A stretch of 64,000 nt of DNA, taken from contig NZ_JAMWMR010000021.1 in NCBI RefSeq assembly GCF_023887685.1, positions 1-64,000 on the forward strand, read 5' to 3'. Below are positions 34,397 through 42,136 of the stretch, one piece after another (positions within the stretch are counted from its first letter, which is position 1; each line of letters begins with the position of its first letter). The notes below the pieces were generated by a model that was not told where the DNA came from, made no database searches, and worked only from the letters and a program-made list of their open reading frames with translations. The translations under genes were made by a program, and so were the position numbers. Source of the stretch: Streptomyces macrolidinus. Its GTDB lineage: Bacteria; Actinomycetota; Actinomycetes; Streptomycetales; Streptomycetaceae.

Positions 34397-35404
34397 GTGT
34401 CGTACAAGATCCTCGTCCTCGTCTCCGAGGCCTCCTCCTTCGCGCTCGACAACCACTCGATCATCCCCAGCGCCCTCTACCGCGAGGGCCACGAGGTGCA
34501 CATCGGTGACATCGACACCCTCGGTGTGCACGACTCCGTCGTCGTCTGCGACCGTATGCAGGTCACCGACGAGTTCACCTCCGGCGGCGACTTCCCTTCC
34601 CTGAGCGAAACCGCCGCCTCCGCCGAGGAGTTCGACCTGGTGTGGGTGCTCGCGGGCACGCACCCCGAGGCGGGCAACGACTCCTTCCTGCTGCTGTGGC
34701 TGCTCAACCAGCGGGTGCCGTTCGTCAACGACGCCTCCGCCCTGTTCTTCCTCAACACCAAGACCAACCTCGTCGCCATCGTGCCCGGCGAGCACCTGCC
34801 GACGTCGTACGTGACCAACGACTTCGACTTCCTGAACAACCTCGTCGAGTCCGACCCCGACCGCTCCTGGGTCGTCAAGCCGACCAACGACGGCTGCGGC
34901 GCCGATGTCTTCGTCGTCAACAAGTACGACCGCAACCGCTCGGCGCTGCTGGGCTCGGCCACCGGCAACGCGGCCTCGCGGTACGGGCGTTACGGCCGCG
35001 ACATCATCGGCATGGCCAAGCGGCACGCCGCCGTCCAGGAGTACATCCCCAACGTCCGCGAGAACGAGAAGCGCGTGATCATCGCCGGTGGCGAGCCGGT
35101 CTCCGGCTTCCTGCGCTTCCACCCCGAGCACGACAACCGCTCCAACGCCACCCTCGGCGCGCGCTTCGAGAAGCTCGAACTGACCGAGGAGGAAGACCGG
35201 TTCGTGCGTGCGCTGGGCAAGCGGCTGATGGACCTCGGGGTCTTCTACTCCGGCATCGACATGGCGTACCCGTACGTCATCGAGGTCAACATGGTCAATC
35301 CCGGCGGCCTGAGCTACCACCAGCTCGCCACCGGCGAGGACCGCTCCTCCGAGGCCGTCGACACCGTGCTGGCGGCCCTGCGTACCGCCGGGAAGCTGTC
35401 GTGA
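34397..35404 (+). CDS. ATP-grasp ligase 3 (glutathione-synthetase-like)
   Basis: About 335 residues resembling bacterial glutathione synthetase: N-terminal YKILVLVSEASSF, ATP-grasp motifs WVVKPTNDGCGADVFVV, AAVQEYIPNVRENEKRVII, and the metal/ATP site YVIEVNMVNPGGLSY. Such ligases add an amino acid to a peptide or acid carboxylate. GTG 34397 is favoured because aggtg lies six bases before it; an in-frame GTG at 34388 is the alternative. Its stop overlaps the GTG start of ligase 4 (GTGA). Confidence 0.85.
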   Translation: MSYKILVLVSEASSFALDNHSIIPSALYREGHEVHIGDIDTLGVHDSVVVCDRMQVTDEFTSGGDFPSLSETAASAEEFDLVWVLAGTHPEAGNDSFLLLWLLNQRVPFVNDASALFFLNTKTNLVAIVPGEHLPTSYVTNDFDFLNNLVESDPDRSWVVKPTNDGCGADVFVVNKYDRNRSALLGSATGNAASRYGRYGRDIIGMAKRHAAVQEYIPNVRENEKRVIIAGGEPVSGFLRFHPEHDNRSNATLGARFEKLELTEEEDRFVRALGKRLMDLGVFYSGIDMAYPYVIEVNMVNPGGLSYHQLATGEDRSSEAVDTVLAALRTAGKLS

Positions 35405-36735
35405 GCGCCTGGTCCTGGCTCGACGCGCGGGCCGTGGCGGCATGGGAGGACTTCGCGTCAGGGCCGGAGGCCGAACCCGACCGGGAGCGGTTCGGCAAGG
35501 CGCTCCAGCGGCCCGACTGGCAAACCGCCTACCCGCCCCAGGTGTTCACCGCCGAGGCCGCGGCGGAGACCGCCACGACAGGACTGCGCCTGGCCGAGCT
35601 GATCTCCGGCTTCCCCCGCAGGGTCTTCGGCGACGACCTCGAAGCATGGGCCGCCTACCTGGGCGTACCCGCCGAGGATGCGGCGCTCATGACCGAGGCG
35701 CTCCGTCGGCCTCGGCTGCGGCGGGTCGCCACCGCCTTCATGCGCCCGGACCTGGTGCTGACGGACGACGGCCTGAAGCTGGTCGAACTGAACGTGGCCA
35801 CCTCGCTCGGCGGCCTCAGCACCCTCGCCCCGTACACCGCGGCCACCCGCGCATCGGCCTACGCCGCGTTCCTCGCGGAGCGCGGAATGCCCCTCGACGC
35901 ACCGGACACGGCGAAGACCTGGCTGGAGGTCTTCGCCGGGCTCGTCCGGGCCCGTGGCGCGGGACCGCTGCGGGTGTTCGAGGCCACCGCCGACCCGGCG
36001 GACCTCGACGGTGGGCGCCGCTTCTTCGTGGACATGCTGCGCTCCGCCGGTCACCACGTCCGCTGCGGTCTCGTCACCGACCTGCAACTCGGCGACACGG
36101 GCGTCACGTTCGAGGGCGATCCGATCGACGCCGTCTTCACCGCGTACACCTGGCACGAGACGAAGGCGTTCGTACCACCCGCCCTCACCCGTCGGCTCAT
36201 GGAACTCGACAGCGCGGGCCTGGTGGACTTCATCGGGTCCCCGGCCGCCGCCCTCTACGACAACAAGGGCAACCTGGCACTGCTCCACGACCCCGAGTTC
36301 ACCGGACTGCTCACCGCCGAGGAACGCGCCCTGGTCACCCGCTCCATACCGACGACCGTCCGGCTGCGCCCCGACACCCTGGACCGCGCCCTCGCCGACC
36401 GCGACCGGCTGATCTGCAAGCCCGCCTCCGCGTACGGCGGCAAGAACGTCGAGTTCGGCTCCGCCCTGGGCGAGCGGGACTGGCGCACCCTCTTGGAGAC
36501 CCGGCTCGCCGACACCGACGAGCGCTACATCCTCCAGGCCCGCCAACACCCCACCACCGTACGGCTCCCGGGAGCACCGTCGGCCACCGAACGCGAACTG
36601 GTCCTGGCACCCCTCGTGTTCGGCGGTACCCACGCCGGGGTGTTCGTGCGCCATGCCCCGGCACGGCCGCAGTCCACGATCAACGCGTCCAACGGCGCAG
36701 AGGTGGCAGCCCTGTTGACTGTCCGGGAGGAGTAA
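35401..36735 (+). CDS. ATP-grasp ligase 4 (circularly permuted type)
   Basis: 444 residues. An acidic site near residue 125 (LKLVELNVATSLGGL) comes before the lysine loop RLICKPASAYGGKNVEFG near residue 345. That is the reverse of normal ATP-grasp order and typical of circularly permuted ligases of the glutathionylspermidine-synthase/CP_ATPgrasp kind. The C-terminus STINASNGAEVAAL closes the fold. Last gene of the assembly operon; GTG 35401 overlaps ligase 3. It is convergent with the HTH gene, ten bases away. Substrates unknown. Confidence 0.78.
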   Translation: MSAWSWLDARAVAAWEDFASGPEAEPDRERFGKALQRPDWQTAYPPQVFTAEAAAETATTGLRLAELISGFPRRVFGDDLEAWAAYLGVPAEDAALMTEALRRPRLRRVATAFMRPDLVLTDDGLKLVELNVATSLGGLSTLAPYTAATRASAYAAFLAERGMPLDAPDTAKTWLEVFAGLVRARGAGPLRVFEATADPADLDGGRRFFVDMLRSAGHHVRCGLVTDLQLGDTGVTFEGDPIDAVFTAYTWHETKAFVPPALTRRLMELDSAGLVDFIGSPAAALYDNKGNLALLHDPEFTGLLTAEERALVTRSIPTTVRLRPDTLDRALADRDRLICKPASAYGGKNVEFGSALGERDWRTLLETRLADTDERYILQARQHPTTVRLPGAPSATERELVLAPLVFGGTHAGVFVRHAPARPQSTINASNGAEVAALLTVREE

Positions 36736-36745
36736 CGCAAGGCGG

Positions 36746-37732
36746 CTAGCCAGTCGTTGCCAGCCGGGAGCCCGCCGAGGTGCGGCGGTAGAGGACCGCG
36801 CGTCCGTCGCGGGCCCGGGTGACGAGTCCCGCCTGGTGCAGGACGCCCAGGTGGTAGGAGACCGTGGCGGGGCTGAGGAAGTGGCGCTTCGCGAGTTGTG
36901 TGGTGGAGGCCGGGCGCGCCAACGCGGTGAGCAGACCGGCGCGGGTCGGGCCGAGCAGCTTGGCCAGTTCGGCGGAGGGAGGCACCGCGGCGGTGGCCCG
37001 GTCGGGTACGGGGAAGACCAGCATGGGCGGTCTGCGCTCGCCGCACACCGGGTCCACCGCCACCGCGGGTCGGGGCGCCACCAAGGAGGGCACCACGATC
37101 ACCAGCGGCACGGGCATGGCCACGGTGAAGGGGCTGTCGACGCGCAACGCGCCGTCCTGCCACGCGATGTCGGGGTGCAGCGAGTTGAACAGTCCGGCCG
37201 CGCCGTGCCGGGCCTGGACACCGGCGCATCGGTCGACCTCCGCTTCGAGCGTGGCCTTGGCGGTGTCCCAGTACGGGGCGAAGGCCAGGTCCCAGTAGCA
37301 CCGTAGTTCGTCCGCGACCCGCCGGGCGACCTGTGCTCCGCCGCGCGCCATGGCCCGCCGTACCTCGGGGCGCAGTCGGCCGCCGGGCAGACCGCTGTCC
37401 GGGCGGCCCGCGACCAGCGCCGTCAACTCGGCCAGCACACGGTCGGGCGGGGTGTTGCGGACCCGCTCCAGCTCGTCCTCGACCGAGGGCGAGGGTCCGG
37501 CGGGGAGCGGGTTGAGGAAGTCCGGTACGTATCCCCCGCCGTCCAGGGCCAGTTCGGACAGCAGGGGTAGTCGCGCCCGGCGCAGCACGCGGCGGGCGCG
37601 CGCGACCCAGGGATCGGTGTGGCCGTTCGGGCGTACGCCCCAGGGGAGCAAGGTCGCCGCGACCTCGTGCAACGGCGAGACGGCGAAGCGGGAGCGAGCC
37701 AACCCGGCTGCGTCCACGACGAGTTCGATCAC
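36746..37732 (-). CDS. ArsR-type winged-helix regulator with DUF5937-like N-terminus
   Basis: About 328 residues. The C-terminal ~80 residues are an ArsR-like HTH (LLTALARPASTTQLAKRHFLSPATVSYHLGVLHQAGLV). The N-terminal 240 residues match the DUF5937 type of Streptomyces regulators (LARSRFAVSPLHEVAATLL). The GTG at 37732 follows GGGGAGGACCC. It probably marks the right border of the cluster; whether it controls the cluster is not visible. Confidence 0.85.
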   Translation of the reverse strand: MIELVVDAAGLARSRFAVSPLHEVAATLLPWGVRPNGHTDPWVARARRVLRRARLPLLSELALDGGGYVPDFLNPLPAGPSPSVEDELERVRNTPPDRVLAELTALVAGRPDSGLPGGRLRPEVRRAMARGGAQVARRVADELRCYWDLAFAPYWDTAKATLEAEVDRCAGVQARHGAAGLFNSLHPDIAWQDGALRVDSPFTVAMPVPLVIVVPSLVAPRPAVAVDPVCGERRPPMLVFPVPDRATAAVPPSAELAKLLGPTRAGLLTALARPASTTQLAKRHFLSPATVSYHLGVLHQAGLVTRARDGRAVLYRRTSAGSRLATTG

Positions 37733-37834
37733 GGGTCCTCCCCTGCCGCTCCCGCGTCCCCTTCGAACCTGGTCGAATCCTCGCACGAACGCTCGCTCTC
37801 ACGGGCGTGTCCGGCGCAGTCTGGTGTCAGCGGG

Positions 37835-37905
37835 GATGCGGCAGATGCGGCAGATGCGCGGGATCCGAAGGACACGAAGGACACGAAGGATCCCAAGGAT
37901 ACGCG
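37835..37905. repeat. 9-base periodic repeat
   Basis: About eight 9-base units, first gatgcggca-like and then aaggacacg-like, in the gap between the divergent HTH and hydrolase genes. Translated on the plus strand they would give D-A-A / D-P-K / D-T-K triplets, but this part precedes the most plausible hydrolase start, so it is probably untranslated. Confidence 0.75.
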
Positions 37906-37984
37906 GGGGCCCGGGGACATCGGGGTGCCGTACGCGTCCGCCGGAGCGGATACGGGGACGAGAGGACACGGGGGGGTGCGGGGG

Positions 37985-39442
37985 ATGTGGCGCAGTCGAG
38001 GAACCCGGAAGGGGCGCAAGGCCCGTACGGGTAGGAGACCCGCAGGCCTGGGGGCGGTCGCACTGGCCGCCGCCGGCCTGCTGACGGTGTCGGGGACCTG
38101 TACGTCCTCGGCACAGGACGGGGCAGCCGCGGCACCGGCGGGACGGAACGGGGGGCTCTCCGGCGCCGCGGCCTGCCCTGACACGAAGGGCTTCACCTGC
38201 GCCACGCTGACCGTCCCGCTCGACCACCGCGGCGGCGTGCCGGGGACGTTGGGCCTCAAGGTCGCGATGGCGGACAACGTGAAGGCCCCCAAGGGGGTTC
38301 TGCTCTTCCTGACCGGCGGTCCGGGCGAGCCGGGCGTCCCGTTCGTCGAACGGCTCAGCGACCGTCTGAGTCCGGTGCTGAAGGACTACCGCCTCGTCCT
38401 GATCGACCAGCGCGGTACCGGGCCCAATGCGCTCCCCTGCCCGGAGCTGCAACTGCAGATGGGGTCATCGGACCTCACGCCTCCCACGGCCCGGGCGGTG
38501 ACGGACTGCGCCGCGGCCATCGGTCCCCAACGGCGCTTCTACAGCACCACCGACACGGTCGCCGACCTCGAACTGCTGCGCAAGGCGCTGGGGGTACGGA
38601 AGGTGACCCTCGACGGCGTCTCGTACGGCACGTACACCGCGGAGCGGTATGCCCTGGCCCATCCGCAGCGCGTGACGCGGCTGGTGTTGGACTCGGTGGT
38701 GCCGCAGACGGGGTACGACCCGATGGACCGTGCCGCCCTGCGCGCGGCCCCGCGCGTGCTGACGGCGGCCTGCCGGGCGACCGGCTGCACTACGGACCCG
38801 GCGGCCGATCTGGCCGAGGTGGTACGCCGGTACGGCCTCGGGGTCGATGTGATCGACGCCCTGACCACCTGGGAGTTCGTGGACCCGGACTACGCGGCGA
38901 TGATCGACGCGCTGCACCGGGCGGCAGGCGGTGACCCCGGCATGCTGCGCGCACTGATAGCGGGGGCGCGGCAGGGCGGCGCCATGAGCGCCGAGGAGCT
39001 GAGCCAGGGGCTGCACGCCGCCACGCTGTGCCTGGACGGACGCTACCCCTGGGGCAGCTCGGACACGCCCGTGGCGGGTCGGCGCCAGGCGCTGGAGAAG
39101 GCGGGCGCGAAGCTGACTTCCGCCGACTACGGCCCGTTCGACGCGGCCACGGCGACAGGCCTCGGCTCGATGCTCGCTTGTCTGCACTGGCCGCGTACCC
39201 CGGTCCCGCCCCTGCCGCCGCAGCACCGCAAGCTGCCGGGCGTGCCGGTCCTGCTGCTCGGTGGGGACCGCGACCTGTCGACGCCTCTGGAGTGGCTGTA
39301 CGACCAGAAGAGACTCACGCCGCGGGCCCAGGTGGTCGTGGTGCCGGGTGCGGCGCACTCGGTGCAGAGCAGGGCGGGCAACGGCCGTCAGGCGGTGTTC
39401 GACTTCCTGCTGGGCCGGCGCTCAGGGGCCTCTGAAGGCTGA
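37985..39442 (+). CDS. Secreted alpha/beta hydrolase (tripeptidyl-aminopeptidase-like)
   Basis: 485 residues. It starts with a basic segment and hydrophobic stretch (GAVALAAAGLLTVSGTCTSS) acting as a signal peptide. The hydrolase has the oxyanion region FLTGGPGEPG, catalytic serine in GVSYGTYTAERYA, Asp in GGDRDLSTP and His in PGAAHSV, with a TAP-like C-terminal domain. Such Streptomyces enzymes remove peptides from the N-terminus of secreted proteins. ATG 37985 is chosen because the signal peptide follows; upstream in-frame codons encode only repeats. Its end overlaps the NmrA-like gene on the other strand by 21 bases. Confidence 0.85.
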   Translation: MWRSRGTRKGRKARTGRRPAGLGAVALAAAGLLTVSGTCTSSAQDGAAAAPAGRNGGLSGAAACPDTKGFTCATLTVPLDHRGGVPGTLGLKVAMADNVKAPKGVLLFLTGGPGEPGVPFVERLSDRLSPVLKDYRLVLIDQRGTGPNALPCPELQLQMGSSDLTPPTARAVTDCAAAIGPQRRFYSTTDTVADLELLRKALGVRKVTLDGVSYGTYTAERYALAHPQRVTRLVLDSVVPQTGYDPMDRAALRAAPRVLTAACRATGCTTDPAADLAEVVRRYGLGVDVIDALTTWEFVDPDYAAMIDALHRAAGGDPGMLRALIAGARQGGAMSAEELSQGLHAATLCLDGRYPWGSSDTPVAGRRQALEKAGAKLTSADYGPFDAATATGLGSMLACLHWPRTPVPPLPPQHRKLPGVPVLLLGGDRDLSTPLEWLYDQKRLTPRAQVVVVPGAAHSVQSRAGNGRQAVFDFLLGRRSGASEG

Positions 39443-40267
39443 CAGATGGTCGGCGACCCAGTCGGCGTACGACCTGGCCGGTCTGCCGGTGACCTCCAAC
39501 ACCGTCGGTGCGACAGCCGACTTGGCGTTCTCCTCCTGGCGCCGGGCGCTCTCCAGCAAGGCCTCGACCACGGTCGGTGGGTACCTTCTGCCGAGGAGCG
39601 CGCGGGCGGCGTCGAGCCCGAGTTCCTCGAAGGCCAACTCGATGCCCAACTGGCGCCCGAGTTCCCGTGTCTGGTCGCGGGCCGAGAGGGGCTCGGGCCC
39701 GGTCAGGGTGTAGGCGCACCCGGTATGCCCCTCCTGCGTCAGCGCGCGCACCGCCACCTCCGCGACGTCCCGCGGATCGACGCACGCGTTGCGTGAGGTG
39801 CCGTTCAGCGCGCGCACCACGCGTTCCTCGCGCACCGAGGGTGCCCAGGCGAGCGTGTTGGACATGAAGGAGCGGGGGCGCAGCAGGGTCCACGCCAGCC
39901 CGGAGGCACGCAACAGGCCCTCGGTGGCGCGCTGTTGGCGGGTGATGAGGTCCTGTGCTCCCGCATCGTTCACGGCCGCCGCGGACAGCTTCACCACGTG
40001 TCGTACCCCGGCCGCCCGTGCGGCCCGGACGAACCGCTCGTCATCGTCACCGATCCGGTTGGTGACCAGGAACGCGCGGCTCACCCCGGCGAGCGCACGG
40101 GCGAGGGAGGCCTCGTCCGCGTAATCACCCGCCACGACGTCGGCGCACGGCGAGGCCCCGACCACCCGCGCGGGATCCCGGGCGAGGATACGGACGTCCC
40201 GCTCCGGGCCGAGGCAGCGGACCACCTCGCGCCCGATGGTTCCCGTAGCTCCCGTCACCAGGATCAC
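39422..40267 (-). CDS. NmrA-like NAD(P)-binding reductase/sensor
   Basis: 281 residues: ILVTGATGTIGREVVRCL at the N-terminus and the atypical-SDR pattern RHVVKLSAAAV...LLRASGLAWTLLRPRSFMSN. NmrA-like proteins reduce quinones or sense the NADP pool. GTG 40267 has GGAAGGGAG upstream. Convergent overlap with the hydrolase, and no operon partner. Confidence 0.85.
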   Translation of the reverse strand: MILVTGATGTIGREVVRCLGPERDVRILARDPARVVGASPCADVVAGDYADEASLARALAGVSRAFLVTNRIGDDDERFVRAARAAGVRHVVKLSAAAVNDAGAQDLITRQQRATEGLLRASGLAWTLLRPRSFMSNTLAWAPSVREERVVRALNGTSRNACVDPRDVAEVAVRALTQEGHTGCAYTLTGPEPLSARDQTRELGRQLGIELAFEELGLDAARALLGRRYPPTVVEALLESARRQEENAKSAVAPTVLEVTGRPARSYADWVADHLSAFRGP

Positions 40268-40469
40268 GACCCGTCTCCCTTCCTTCCGCCGCCTTGATGT
40301 CCGCGGGCCAAGTGCCTTGACCTGCCGCAATATAGGGGGGCAAGTCCGGCGATACTGCTACGGCGAGAACCGCACATCCGTTCTCGGCGGCGCCTGCTCG
40401 CGACGTCGGCGGCGTAGGACTGTCGAAATTCTCGCGCCGGTCAAGGCGTGGTCCGGGCAGGATGCGCCT

Positions 40470-42014
40470 GTGAACCATGTTCTTCTCGGGCTCGCTGCGA
40501 ATGCGGCCCTGCCTGCGGAGTCGGTCGACCGTCTGATCGCGATCGCGGACGCCGACGTCACCGGGTTTGGTGACATCGGCGACCTCGCGGGCGAGTTGGC
40601 CGGTCGCACGGACCTCAGTCATGAACAGGCCGTCGCGTTGGTCTCGCGTGCTGAGGAGTGCGCTGCCCGGCTGGCCCGAGCGGGTCGGCTGACCGCCGTC
40701 GACATCGATCCGGTGGCACAACCGCGCGCCGCCCTCGCCCTGTTGTACGAGGGTGTCGGCAGCCCGGAGTGGGCGCGCCTGCTCGCGGCTGATCCTGTCG
40801 TGGAGCGCCGGGAGGAGTTGGCCGCGTGCCCCGACCTCCCGCCCGACGTGGTCAGGACGCTCGCCGCGGACTCGGACGTACGAGTGGTCGTGGAACTCGC
40901 GTTGTGGGCCGCGCCGGAGGTGACGGGCAGGCTCGCGGAACATCCACACGCCGAGGTGCGCCGTGCGGTGGCGGTCAACGAGGCGACGCCCCCGGCCGTC
41001 CTGGCGGCGCTGGTCACCGGCGAGGGGCTGCCTCCCGCTCGGCGGTGCCTGGTCTGCGACCGCGAAGAGACTCCGTTCGTGCACGATCCGCACTGCCCTC
41101 GGCTCGACTGCGAGCTGCCGCCGGGCGCCTCCTGCGACGGCTCCCACGAGTCCACGCTGCATGCCCTACAGCAGGCGGCGCTGCGGAACCCGGCGACACC
41201 CGCCGACGCCGTCGTCGACTTCGTAGGCCACCCTTCCATGCTGCTGCGCTGGGCACTCGCCGCCCGCCCCGGTCTGCCCCCGGAGGTGTACGGGCAACTG
41301 GCCGCGGACCCCGTTCCCGGTGTGCGCGCCGACCTCGCCGAGAACCCCGCGATCGGCGACGCCCTGATCCGCGGGTTGGCCGAGGACCGTTCCTCCGACG
41401 TGCGGCGCGGTGTCGCGTTCAACCCTCGCGTACCGCTCGACGTGCTCATCCGTCTCGCCGCTACCACCAAGATCGGAGACGTACTGGTGCCGAGGATCGC
41501 CTCCGCCTCCCCCGCCGAGGTCGAGGAGCTGGCCCGGTCGGCGCACCCGGCCGCGCGGATGCTGCTGGCTCAACGCCGCGATCTGCCGCGCGAGGTCCGC
41601 GACGCGCTGGTCCATGACCGCGACGCGAAGGTGGCCAGGTCCATCGCGGCGCACCCGGGCTTGTCCGAAGGGCAGTTGCGCACCCTGGTCGACCGACACG
41701 GGGCCCGGGTCCTCGCCAAGGTGGCGGCCAACCCGGACGCGTCTCCAGCTCTGTTGGACGACCTGGCCCGCCACGAACCTCCGGTACCAAGGGCGTTGAG
41801 AGAGATCGCACGGCACCGTCACGCGACAGCCCCGGCGTTGGTCGTCTGTCTGACCGACGATCGGGCGAGACCTGTAGCGGCCGGACACCCGGCACTGCCG
41901 CCGCCCGTCATCGTGGAACTCCTTGCCGACCAGGACTGGCAGGTGGTCCAAGCGGCAGCCGCCAACCCGTCGCTGCCACCCGCCGTGATGTCGGACCTGC
42001 TACGCGGGCTGTGA
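40470..42014 (+). CDS. Leucine-rich-variant (LRV) repeat protein with cysteine cluster
   Basis: 514 residues made mostly of 24-residue helical LRV repeats of the form LPPDVVRTLAADSDVRVVVELA. Near residues 190-230 the repeats are broken by a cysteine-rich insert: CLVCDREE, HCPRLDCELPP and SCDGSHES. That could bind zinc or an iron-sulfur cluster, as known for the nitrogen-fixation LRV protein. GTG 40470 fits the first repeat. A protein-protein scaffold is likely; its partner is unknown. It is convergent with a large unrecognised gene. Confidence 0.75.
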   Translation: MNHVLLGLAANAALPAESVDRLIAIADADVTGFGDIGDLAGELAGRTDLSHEQAVALVSRAEECAARLARAGRLTAVDIDPVAQPRAALALLYEGVGSPEWARLLAADPVVERREELAACPDLPPDVVRTLAADSDVRVVVELALWAAPEVTGRLAEHPHAEVRRAVAVNEATPPAVLAALVTGEGLPPARRCLVCDREETPFVHDPHCPRLDCELPPGASCDGSHESTLHALQQAALRNPATPADAVVDFVGHPSMLLRWALAARPGLPPEVYGQLAADPVPGVRADLAENPAIGDALIRGLAEDRSSDVRRGVAFNPRVPLDVLIRLAATTKIGDVLVPRIASASPAEVEELARSAHPAARMLLAQRRDLPREVRDALVHDRDAKVARSIAAHPGLSEGQLRTLVDRHGARVLAKVAANPDASPALLDDLARHEPPVPRALREIARHRHATAPALVVCLTDDRARPVAAGHPALPPPVIVELLADQDWQVVQAAAANPSLPPAVMSDLLRGL

Positions 42015-42080
42015 ACACCCGGCCTACGCGGACTGTGAGCACCCGGCCTACGCGCGCTGTGAGCGCCCGGCTCGCCCTCG
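42009..42080. repeat. 24-base tandem repeat across the LRV stop codon
   Basis: Three units of 24 bases, each beginning ctgtga and continuing with a cacccggcctacgcg-like part. The first unit contains the TGA stop of the LRV gene. The LRV repeat period is also 24 residues (72 bases), but the two are unrelated in sequence. Confidence 0.75.
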
Positions 42081-42136
42081 ACCCCGCCGCGCCTGCCGCC
42101 GCTCGGCAGAGCGACGGCGGGGGGCCGGGTCGCCGG

